From Ruminococcaceae bacterium UBA1691 (GTDB taxonomy: Bacteria; Bacillota; Clostridia; Oscillospirales; Acutalibacteraceae), in NCBI GenBank assembly GCA_002320555.1, contig DCJV01000111.1:1-7555 (forward strand): 7,555 bases of DNA, read 5' to 3'. The translations under genes and the position numbers were made by a program. Positions 1 through 6,326 of this stretch are shown here, in pieces; position 1 is the stretch's first letter; each line of letters starts with the position of its first letter. Under the pieces are notes generated by a model that saw only the letters and a list, made by a program, of their open reading frames with translations, did not search any database and was not told the origin of the DNA.

Positions 1-82
1 TCTCTCATAGAGGGAGCATATCAGTTTATTCAGGATGCCTTTTCGTATATTTGATTGTCAGTGATATGAAAGCCTATTTTTA

Positions 83-487
83 TCAGCCCTTTGGATTGAC
101 AATATCACGCCAGTCGAGATCGCCGCGGTCAAGGCTGTGGATGAGTGCTTCTGCCGTTGCGATATTGGTAGCAACCGGGATATTGTGCACATCGCACAGG
201 CGGAGCAGGTTTGCTTCATTTGGCTCATGCGGCTTGGGACTGAGCGGATCGCGGAAAAATAAAAGCAAATCGATTTCGTTGCAGGCAATACGCGCGGCAA
301 TCTGCTGGTCGCCGCCCTGTGAGCCGCTGAGGAACCGCTGGATGGAAAGTCCGGTCGCCTCGGAGACGATTTTACCTGTTGTGCCGGTTGCACACAACGT
401 ATGGCGGCTGAGAATGCCGCAATAAGCAATGCAAAATTGCGTCATAAGCTCCTTTTTAGCATCATGGGCAATTAGTGCGATATTCAT
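83..487 (-). CDS. mgsA: Methylglyoxal synthase
   Basis: Converts dihydroxyacetone phosphate to methylglyoxal and phosphate, a cytoplasmic glycolytic bypass that relieves phosphate limitation or sugar-phosphate build-up. The 134 residues match the short clostridial/Bacillus form. Motifs are IALIAHDAKK (3-12, H8 and D9), ATGTTGKI (33-40, phosphate loop), SGSQGGDQQIAARI (54-67, catalytic D60), LLLFFRDPL (74-82, D80), PKPHEPN (84-90, H87) and NIPVATNIATAEAL (102-115). The position of E. coli D101 is N90 here. The ATG has AAGGAG eight bases upstream. It follows minD after 69 AT-rich bases with no terminator, so it is probably the last gene of the operon. Many Clostridia place mgsA at the end of this cluster after rodA, and the metabolic link to cell shape is unexplained. 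The 82 bases beyond it show no gene and no convincing terminator. Confidence 0.96.
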   Translation of the reverse strand: MNIALIAHDAKKELMTQFCIAYCGILSRHTLCATGTTGKIVSEATGLSIQRFLSGSQGGDQQIAARIACNEIDLLLFFRDPLSPKPHEPNEANLLRLCDVHNIPVATNIATAEALIHSLDRGDLDWRDIVNPKG

Positions 488-556
488 ATATGCAGCTCCT
501 TTTTATAAGAGTGTTGATTCAAAAATAACAATTATGTATCTATGATAGCAGATAAA

Positions 557-1291
557 TTACATTTTATCAAGATGTTTTAACGGGATTTTCTCTCCTTCGA
601 TTCTTTTTGCGATCCGAAGATAGGCCATGCCTGCAGGACTCTCCGGCAATACAGGCTTCCCCATCGCCGCGCGATAGGTAACGTCGGGATCGTCCGGCAC
701 GATACCGATGAGCCTGGCGCCTGCACTGTCGATGACCTGATCAATATTGAGAAGCTTACGCTTTGCGACCGGTTGGGCCTTAAAACGGTTGATCACCAAA
801 AGGACGGGGGAGAGCTCCATCGCATACAGCTCATCAACGGCAGCAGCGGCGCTCCGGACGCAGACTGCGTCCGGTGTAGATACGACGATTGCATTTTGTG
901 CTGCGCTAGCGGCCAGTTGGAAACCCCGTTCCACACCGGCGGGCGCGTCGATAAGGATATGATCAAAAAACGCGTCATAATGAGCGACGAGCGCACGCAT
1001 GGCGTCCGGTGTGAACGCCGGGGCGTCCCGCAGTGGAGCGGTGAGCAGGAAGAGGTTGCCGATAGGCAGAGGCGCCTTTTCCGGCGCACAGCGGCCCAGA
1101 ATGACGTCCGCCCAGTTGTAAACGGTATTTTCTGCACAGCCGAGGATCAAATCCAGGCTGCGCAGGCCGATATCGCCGTCGATCAGAAGGACCCGTTTGC
1201 CCATGTCGGCAAGAGCGCCGCCGAGCCCGGCGACCAGGGAGGATTTTCCGGCGCCTCCCTTGCCGGAGGCGATCACTGTTTTTTGCGCCAT
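557..1291 (-). CDS. minD: MinD-family P-loop ATPase, short and divergent
   Basis: MinD is a membrane-cycling ATPase that recruits the FtsZ inhibitor MinC to keep septa away from wrong sites. Here the 244-residue protein keeps the nucleotide machinery: deviant Walker A GKGGAGKSS (10-18, signature K11 and P-loop K16), the switch I region LIDGDIGLRSLDLILG (36-51, D38 and D40), and the Walker B/switch II stretch LIDAPAGVERG (113-123). The start has AGGAGAGG upstream. Three features are odd. It ends at GEKIPLKHLDKM, about where E. coli MinD goes on into its amphipathic membrane-targeting helix. The usual VRDxDR stretch reads VRSAAAA (145-151). Also, minC is missing immediately upstream and minE downstream. 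No frameshift restores a helix in the other frames after the stop. It may be a MinD descendant with a new partner. The family call is firm; a standard Min role is not. Confidence 0.88.
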   Translation of the reverse strand: MAQKTVIASGKGGAGKSSLVAGLGGALADMGKRVLLIDGDIGLRSLDLILGCAENTVYNWADVILGRCAPEKAPLPIGNLFLLTAPLRDAPAFTPDAMRALVAHYDAFFDHILIDAPAGVERGFQLAASAAQNAIVVSTPDAVCVRSAAAAVDELYAMELSPVLLVINRFKAQPVAKRKLLNIDQVIDSAGARLIGIVPDDPDVTYRAAMGKPVLPESPAGMAYLRIAKRIEGEKIPLKHLDKM

Positions 1292-1319
1292 GCGATTGTC
1301 CTCTCCTTTCTCAGCGATT

Positions 1320-3392
1320 TTATTTCAATAGCGTATTGCCCTCCTGTGGCAGATCCATAGAACTCTCGCTGCCAGAGAAATATTGATTATAGATATCCGC
1401 CGCGACCGGCGCGCAGTCCACGCCGGTGTCGCCGCATTCGATCACGATACCGATTGCAATTTCCGGATCGTCATAGGGCGCATAGGTGATGAGAACACCG
1501 TTATTGCCATTCTGCCACTGCCCGTTGATTTTGCGTTTCACCTGAGAGGTACCGGTTTTCGCAGCGGCCTTGATGCCGTTTTTGATCTTGGAAAAGGAGC
1601 GTGCGCAGAAACCGCTTCCGTCGCCGACGCGGCGCATCCCCTCGTGGACCAGGTCCAGGGTCGACTGGCTGATGTTTAGGTTTGCCGCGACGACAGGCTC
1701 TTTTTCCAAAACGGTTTTACTGTAGTCATAGGACTTGATAGACTTGACCAGATGCGTTTCATAACGGGTGCCGCCGTTGGCGAGGGTTGCGGCATAGTTG
1801 GCGATCTGCAAAGGGGTAAACAGGTTATAGGACTGGCCGATGGCGTACTGTACCGTATCGCCGGGACGCCATGGCACCCCGATGGACTCCGCATATTCCG
1901 GCGTAGCCAGTGTGCCGGTTTCTTCTGCAATCTCGATGCCTGTCGGCTGTCCAAGGCCGAATTTACGGGAATATTCGTTCATTTTCTCAATCCCGATCTG
2001 ATAACCGGCTTCAAAGAAGAAATTGTTGCAGGAAACCTCAATCGCGTGAACGACGCTGATGTTGTGGTGCGTGCCCGTACTGCAGCCGAGCTTCAATTCC
2101 CGGTATCTCTGATATCCACCGCGACCACCGCAGTAATAGGTTGTATTTGCGTCAAAAACGCCCTCCTCCAAGCCTGTGACGGCAATACCGGGCTTCATGG
2201 TAGAGCCCGGCTCATAAGTGCTCATCATGGCGCGGTTCCATAAGGGCGCGTTTTCCGCCTTGGATAATTCCGCATAATTTTTGTTATAGGTGGAGATATC
2301 ATAGGTCGGATTGGATACGGAAGCGAGGACCTCGCCCGTGTGGACATCGATAACGACCGCAGCGCCGCAAAAGGGGAGAGAAGGATCCTCTGCCTTGAGC
2401 TCCGCGATCCGTTTTGCAAGGGAATCGTTGGCAACCTTCTGGAGGTTCTTATCGATCGTGAGCACGACGGTGTTGCCCTGCTCCGGCTCCTTGACGTATT
2501 CCGTGGTTACATTGCCATCGTCGTCCGTCGTGGTGCGTTTTACGCCATCCGTGCCGCGCAGGTATTCCTCCATTGCCTTCTCGATCCCGTTTTTGCCGAT
2601 GGTATCGCTTTGGAGGTAGCCCTTGTCCTTATATTTCTCATATTCGGTCTCGCTGATCGCGCCGACCATACCGAGGATGTGCGGCGCGAGCGTCCCGTCG
2701 ACATATTCGCGGTACGGCACCACCTCGATTTCAACGCCCCGGTAAAAATCGCTCTTCTCCTTGATCTCCGCAACCGTCTGAGTGGATACGTCTTCCGCAA
2801 AGGTGTAGGGCGTGCGCTTACTGAACATCAGGCGGTGCATCTCATAATAAACAGAGGATATCTTGCGCGCCTGCTCCGGCGTATATTTCTGAAGGCTGTA
2901 TTTTTCAATGAGCGCGTCCAGGCAATTTTGCGCGGTAGCATAGCTGTTGACGTGCAGGATCTCGTCGGACTTCAGGTAGGCCACGTCGCTGTCCCGATCC
3001 TCCGGGAAGGCGATTTTACCGTTTGCATCGAAGATGAGCGGAAGATTGTCAATCCACTTTTCTCCCTTGGATTCCAACAGCTCGATCAGGCTGATGACAA
3101 TCTCGTTGCGCTGCTCGATTTCATCTTTATTATCAGCTGGGAATTGCTCCGCTGTAAAAACGATGGAATTTCCCTGCCGGTTGGTCACGAGGGGATTGCC
3201 GTTGCGGTCCAGAATCTCGCCGCGCGCTGCTTCTACCCGTGTGCTTGCGGAGCTGATGGATTGGCTCTGTTCGGCATATTGTGCGCCATTGACGAGCTGC
3301 AGCTGGACAAGGCGGCCTGCAAAGAGCAGCAGGAAAACGCCCAGCAGACAGATGGAGATAACAACGCGGGAAGTACGTTTGTCCTGATTCAT
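1320..3392 (-). CDS. mrdA: Class B penicillin-binding protein 2 (elongation transpeptidase)
   Basis: Monofunctional D,D-transpeptidase that crosslinks new side-wall peptidoglycan, with RodA as its usual glycosyltransferase partner. The 690 residues hold an N-terminal membrane anchor (about 9-31), the class B hallmark ARGEILDRNGNPL (56-68), a dimerisation/pedestal domain to about 310, and the transpeptidase domain after it. Catalytic motifs are S397-T-M-K400, S454-C-N456 and K612-T-G614 followed by TS. A cysteine/histidine-containing loop (C421, C437, H442, H443) sits where elongation PBP2 enzymes carry a metal site. The length is longer than E. coli PBP2 (633), mainly through a larger pedestal region, which is common in Gram-positive bacteria. 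The ATG has only a weak, distant AAAGGA. Position after mreCD makes it the elongation enzyme rather than the division one (FtsI). No rodA is nearby. Some databases would label it pbpA. Confidence 0.95.
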   Translation of the reverse strand: MNQDKRTSRVVISICLLGVFLLLFAGRLVQLQLVNGAQYAEQSQSISSASTRVEAARGEILDRNGNPLVTNRQGNSIVFTAEQFPADNKDEIEQRNEIVISLIELLESKGEKWIDNLPLIFDANGKIAFPEDRDSDVAYLKSDEILHVNSYATAQNCLDALIEKYSLQKYTPEQARKISSVYYEMHRLMFSKRTPYTFAEDVSTQTVAEIKEKSDFYRGVEIEVVPYREYVDGTLAPHILGMVGAISETEYEKYKDKGYLQSDTIGKNGIEKAMEEYLRGTDGVKRTTTDDDGNVTTEYVKEPEQGNTVVLTIDKNLQKVANDSLAKRIAELKAEDPSLPFCGAAVVIDVHTGEVLASVSNPTYDISTYNKNYAELSKAENAPLWNRAMMSTYEPGSTMKPGIAVTGLEEGVFDANTTYYCGGRGGYQRYRELKLGCSTGTHHNISVVHAIEVSCNNFFFEAGYQIGIEKMNEYSRKFGLGQPTGIEIAEETGTLATPEYAESIGVPWRPGDTVQYAIGQSYNLFTPLQIANYAATLANGGTRYETHLVKSIKSYDYSKTVLEKEPVVAANLNISQSTLDLVHEGMRRVGDGSGFCARSFSKIKNGIKAAAKTGTSQVKRKINGQWQNGNNGVLITYAPYDDPEIAIGIVIECGDTGVDCAPVAADIYNQYFSGSESSMDLPQEGNTLLK

Positions 3393-3489
3393 CAGAAAAG
3401 CCCATCCTTTCTTGTGATCCGGGAAGCTTTATCGTTTGCATGGCCCGTCGAGCGCATTTCTCCTGCAAACTTCTTCCACCTAAAATCGG

Positions 3490-3520
3490 AAAAGACACAG
3501 CGGTTAGAAACTGCTGTGTC
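3490..3520 (-). terminator. Probable intrinsic terminator or attenuator after mreD
   Basis: GACACAGC (3494-3501) and GCTGTGTC (3513-3520) are perfect 8-bp arms. Three further inner pairs follow past one C/A mismatch, leaving a three-base loop. On the minus strand the hairpin is followed directly by TTTT, then CCGA and another TTTT. It starts 33 bases after the mreD stop and lies about 100 bases ahead of pbp2. The T-tract is interrupted, so termination may be partial. On the plus strand no T-tract follows, so the direction matches the genes. I see no good promoter between it and pbp2, which favours a leaky terminator that lowers pbp2-minD-mgsA expression relative to mreBCD. Confidence 0.6.
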
Positions 3521-3552
3521 AGAAATAACATCGTTGCCATAAAAACCGCCCG

Positions 3553-4125
3553 TTACAGGATAACAGACGGCTCTTCATTTGTCGACAGTGGATTTTTCAG
3601 CTTTCTGCCGAGCGCGCGCAGGGGGAAGAAAAACAGCGGCAGAAAGACGAGGGCGTACAGACTCGCGGGAAGGTAAAAGCGGACCAGTGCGCTCAGGGCG
3701 CCCGCATAGCCGGGAATCGCCAGAAAAATAAGCCAATAAAGGAAATTGTGCAACAACGCAGCGCATGCGGACAAAAGCAGTGCCGTGATGAAATTGACCC
3801 GCATCAGATAGTGCAAAAGCAGGCCGCAGACACAGCCGATGATGAGCAGCACCACTGCGTGAAAGCCATCTCCCCATGCGCCGACCGCATCCCAGAGCAT
3901 GCCGGCGAACATCCCAAAGCACGCACCAGCCATTTCGCGCTCAAACATGGCGATGCAGACGACAAGCGGAATCAGCGGCATCGCGCTGACACCATAGATT
4001 TTCGGCAGCAGTCCGCCAGTATTCTGCAGCAGGGAAACGAACAGGATGACAACAGCGAGGATGCCCCACCGCAGATAGACCTGCTTTTTTTCCTTTTTGA
4101 TCATCCGCTGGATCCCGCCTTTCAT
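3553..4125 (-). CDS. mreD: Rod shape-determining protein MreD
   Basis: Polytopic membrane partner of MreC in the elongation complex. From the ATG at 4125 it has 190 residues. A lysine/arginine-rich cytoplasmic N-terminus is followed by hydrophobic segments at about 18-34, 48-62, 66-82, 88-106, 112-137 and 150-170, with a basic end to the last helix (RALGRKLK). LLPKIYGVSAMPLIPLVVCIAMFE (split as LLPKIYGVSAMP and LIPLVVCIAMFE) resembles the conserved first loop and second helix of clostridial MreD. The start is uncertain. The frame is open to a TTG at 4152 with no ribosome binding site. The ATG at 4125 has a weak GAG nine bases upstream, and the ATG at 4104 has GGGA about eight bases upstream and gives a more typical short N-terminus (183 residues). 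Identification rests on hydrophobicity and position after mreC, since MreD sequence is poorly conserved. Confidence 0.9.
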   Translation of the reverse strand: MKGGIQRMIKKEKKQVYLRWGILAVVILFVSLLQNTGGLLPKIYGVSAMPLIPLVVCIAMFEREMAGACFGMFAGMLWDAVGAWGDGFHAVVLLIIGCVCGLLLHYLMRVNFITALLLSACAALLHNFLYWLIFLAIPGYAGALSALVRFYLPASLYALVFLPLFFFPLRALGRKLKNPLSTNEEPSVIL

Positions 4126-4165
4126 GAAGGGTTTCTCTGCCTTTTTGGCCAATGCGGATCATCGA

Positions 4166-5047
4166 TTATTGCGCGCTGTTGCCGGAAGCATCCTGCCTCC
4201 CATCCGCCGTCTTTTGCCCCGCAAAGGCGGTGATGATAAAGACGTCGTGGACTGCGCCAATATCAATGCCGGGCTTTACAACCGCATAAGCAGAAATATC
4301 ATACGTATTGTTTTTGACATCCTCTACGGTACCGATAAGGATGCCCTGCGGGAAAAATTCGCCCGCGCCGGAGGTCTGGACAATACCGCCTTTGGAAACG
4401 ACAGTCGTGCGCTCCAAGCCAGTCAGCCGGCATTTCCCCTCGCGGGAAAGCGCGATGTCCGTGCTGAGGACGCCCTGTTCATTGGTATTGGATTCCTCAG
4501 CACTGACATTGACCGAGGGATCGAGAATGGTTTTTACCGTGCAGCCGGTGCTCCAGACGCGTTCCACGCGACCGACCAGGTATTGGCCGGAGATCACAGG
4601 ATCGTTGACCTCGATCCCGTCGGAGGAACCCTTGTTAAGCGTGAAAGAATAGAACAGGTCCGCCGAGTCGCGCGCAATGATGGTGGCAGGCGTCATCTCC
4701 CAGTCCTGATGGGATTCCTTAACACCCAGGACAGATTCGTAGGACGAAATCTGCCGCTTCATCTGATCGTAATCGACCAGCTTCTTCTGGTAATCGGCAA
4801 TCTGCTTTTTCAGCTCGTCGATTTCCTTCGCATAAGTATTCGCGGAGATAAATCCCCCGGAAAAATCTCCGATTTTCTCAGATACATAGGCGGAGAGCCG
4901 CTGAATGGGGGAGAAAATCGTACCCAGTAAAGAGGAAGAAGGCGACGCTCCGCCGTGGGAGGCCGCCGCAATGATAATTCCAACGATCAGCGCGGCAAGG
5001 ATGCCGAGCAAAACCTTAAAGCGCTTGCTGTGAAAGAATCGTCGCAT
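4166..5047 (-). CDS. mreC: Rod shape-determining protein MreC
   Basis: Bitopic membrane protein of the elongation complex; its extracytoplasmic domain binds and activates PBP2. The 293 residues show a basic N-terminus (RRFFHSKRFK), one transmembrane segment at about 11-28, a predicted coiled coil at about 70-107 (charged and heptad-like, starting near YAKEIDELKKQ), and a beta-rich MreC core at about 118-275. Family signatures include LNKGSSDGIEVNDPVI (137-152), GQYLVGRVERV (154-164) and, near the end, FFPQGILIGTVEDV. The tail after about 276 is short, polar and probably disordered. The ATG has GCGAGG about seven bases upstream. It lies between mreB and mreD in the standard order, with no terminator on either side. 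Confidence 0.96.
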   Translation of the reverse strand: MRRFFHSKRFKVLLGILAALIVGIIIAAASHGGASPSSSLLGTIFSPIQRLSAYVSEKIGDFSGGFISANTYAKEIDELKKQIADYQKKLVDYDQMKRQISSYESVLGVKESHQDWEMTPATIIARDSADLFYSFTLNKGSSDGIEVNDPVISGQYLVGRVERVWSTGCTVKTILDPSVNVSAEESNTNEQGVLSTDIALSREGKCRLTGLERTTVVSKGGIVQTSGAGEFFPQGILIGTVEDVKNNTYDISAYAVVKPGIDIGAVHDVFIITAFAGQKTADGRQDASGNSAQ

Positions 5048-5095
5048 AAAAAGTCCTCGCCTGCCTTCTGATCAAGTTTGACGGGGTGCAAAGGC

Positions 5096-6112
5096 TCAGT
5101 TATAGTCCCGAGTGCCAGTGATGCCCAGCACATCGGATTCCAGGCACATGCCGGTGCCGTCAACCACGCAGTCCAGCGGATTTTCTGCCACATGGACAGG
5201 CATCTTTGTCTCGACCGCAATCAGGCGGTCAAGGCCGCGCAGAAGCGCGCCGCCGCCGGTGAGCATAATGCCGTGGTCGATGATGTCTGCGGAGAGCTCG
5301 GGCGGTGTTTTTTCCAGCGTTGCACGGATCGCGTCAAGAATCTGGTTGACCGGGTCGGCCAGTGCCTCTCGGATCTCCTCAGAGCTTACCTCAATATTCT
5401 TCGGCAGGCCATCCATCAGGTTGCGGCCCTTGACGTCCATCGTACCCTCGCCCTCATACGGATAGGCGGAGCCGATCTTGATCTTGATCTCTTCGGCGGT
5501 GCGCTCGCCGACAAGAAGATTATATTTCTTTTTGATATAAGAAATGATCGCCTCGTCAAAATTATCGCCCGCAATACGCGCGGAGCGGGAGGTGACGATA
5601 TCGCCCAGGGAAATGACGGCTACCTCGGACGTGCCGCCGCCGATGTCGACGACCATGCTGCCCGTCGCTTCGCTGACCGGAAGGCCCGCGCCAATTGCAG
5701 CAGCCATCGGCTCGTCGATGAGGCTGACATATTTGGCGCCCGCGCTGCGCGCTGCGTCGTGGACCGCGCGCTTTTCCACCTCGGTAACGCCGGAGGGAAT
5801 GCAAATCATCACGCGGGCGCGGTTGAACGGGGAGCCGCTCGTTGCGCGGCGGATGAACTCTTTGAGCATATCAGAGGTGATGTCAAAGTCGGCGATCACG
5901 CCGTCCTTCAGGGGGCGGACTGCAATGATGGAGCCGGGGGTACGGCCGATCATTTCTTTTGCTTCAATACCGACCGCCACAACGCGGTTCGGATTAGAAC
6001 GGACGTCTACCGCAACCACGGAAGGCTCGCGGGTGACGATCCCTTTACCTTTTACAAATACGAGTGTGTTTGCAGTGCCAAGGTCGATGCCGATATCCTG
6101 TGAAAATAACAT
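5096..6112 (-). CDS. mreB: Rod shape-determining protein MreB (bacterial actin)
   Basis: Actin-like ATPase that forms short membrane-associated filaments guiding side-wall peptidoglycan synthesis. The protein is 338 residues from the ATG, close to the usual 335-347. Actin-fold nucleotide motifs are intact: phosphate-1 loop DIGIDLGTANTLVF (6-19), connecting helix EVEKRAVHDAARSAGA (111-126) followed by the catalytic-glutamate motif LIDEPMAAAIGAG (131-143, E134), phosphate-2 loop MVVDIGGGTSEVAV (153-166), and adenosine motif GIMLTGGGALLRG (281-293). An upstream TTG at 6133 would add seven residues, but the AAAGGAG site supports the ATG at 6112. It is the first gene after a strong promoter and is followed by mreC after 48 bases with no terminator, so the two are co-transcribed. 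Only one mreB is visible. Nothing in it looks degraded. Confidence 0.98.
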   Translation of the reverse strand: MLFSQDIGIDLGTANTLVFVKGKGIVTREPSVVAVDVRSNPNRVVAVGIEAKEMIGRTPGSIIAVRPLKDGVIADFDITSDMLKEFIRRATSGSPFNRARVMICIPSGVTEVEKRAVHDAARSAGAKYVSLIDEPMAAAIGAGLPVSEATGSMVVDIGGGTSEVAVISLGDIVTSRSARIAGDNFDEAIISYIKKKYNLLVGERTAEEIKIKIGSAYPYEGEGTMDVKGRNLMDGLPKNIEVSSEEIREALADPVNQILDAIRATLEKTPPELSADIIDHGIMLTGGGALLRGLDRLIAVETKMPVHVAENPLDCVVDGTGMCLESDVLGITGTRDYN

Positions 6113-6122
6113 GGCGTTTAAA

Positions 6123-6129
6123 CTCCTTT
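6123..6129 (-). promoter_or_regulatory. Ribosome binding site that fixes the mreB start
   Basis: AAAGGAG on the minus strand lies 10 bases before the ATG at 6112. The in-frame TTG at 6133 is upstream of this site and has no Shine-Dalgarno of its own, so the ATG is the real start. Confidence 0.8.
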
Positions 6130-6135
6130 CCAAGC

Positions 6136-6159
6136 GGGGCGCCGAAACCCGGCTGCACC
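6136..6159 (-). other. GC-rich hairpin in the mreB 5' leader
   Basis: In the predicted leader RNA, GCCG (6153-6150) pairs with CGGC (6144-6141) around a five-base loop. The stem continues as GC/GC past one bulged A, then GG/CC past one mismatch. It begins a few bases after the predicted transcription start and ends before the Shine-Dalgarno site, which stays single-stranded. It may only protect the 5' end of the message; no regulator is implied by the sequence. Confidence 0.35.
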
Positions 6160-6172
6160 CATAACGTATATT

Positions 6173-6201
6173 ATTATAACCTTAATTGAAAACTTTCTCA
6201 A
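6173..6201 (-). promoter_or_regulatory. Sigma-A promoter of the mreBCD operon
   Basis: On the minus strand TTGAGA (6196-6201) and a perfect TATAAT (6173-6178) are separated by exactly 17 bases. This predicts a transcription start near 6166 and a leader of about 54 bases before the mreB ATG. The region just upstream is A/T-rich (6202-6235) and could act as an UP-like element. It is the best promoter in the window and marks the start of the cell-shape operon, separate from maf. Confidence 0.85.
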
Positions 6202-6326
6202 CCGCAAATGGAAAAAACCTGTGCAGTTTTTCGCCTGTTTTCTCCTTATTTTCTGGCGAAATTAGATATCCCGCACGTTTTCCATCGCAATACCGTCCGG
6301 CCGGGCGAGGCGAATATGGCGCACTC

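Noticed and set aside
1..82. Terminator or new gene start downstream of mgsA
   Set aside because: Only a 4-bp CTCT/AGAG stem is present and no ribosome binding site precedes the available ATG codons.
503..532. TTGTTA and TATAAA boxes before mgsA as a promoter
   Set aside because: The -10-like box abuts the ribosome binding site, so the transcript would start inside it.
1335..1349. LPQEG near the PBP2 C-terminus as a sortase sorting signal
   Set aside because: No hydrophobic segment or basic tail follows, and the protein is already anchored by its N-terminal helix.
2340..3542. 400-codon open frame on the plus strand opposite pbp2
   Set aside because: It is antisense to a gene with clear catalytic motifs, has no ribosome binding site or recognisable domain, and reflects codon bias of the minus-strand gene.
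5078..6103. 341-codon open frame on the plus strand opposite mreB
   Set aside because: It mirrors the highly conserved mreB and shows no domain; such long antisense frames are expected in GC-biased coding sequence.
6212..6235. AAAAAC/GTTTTTT hairpin after maf as a terminator
   Set aside because: The stem is almost all A-T with a tiny G-C part, so it is more likely an A/T-rich region upstream of the mreB promoter.
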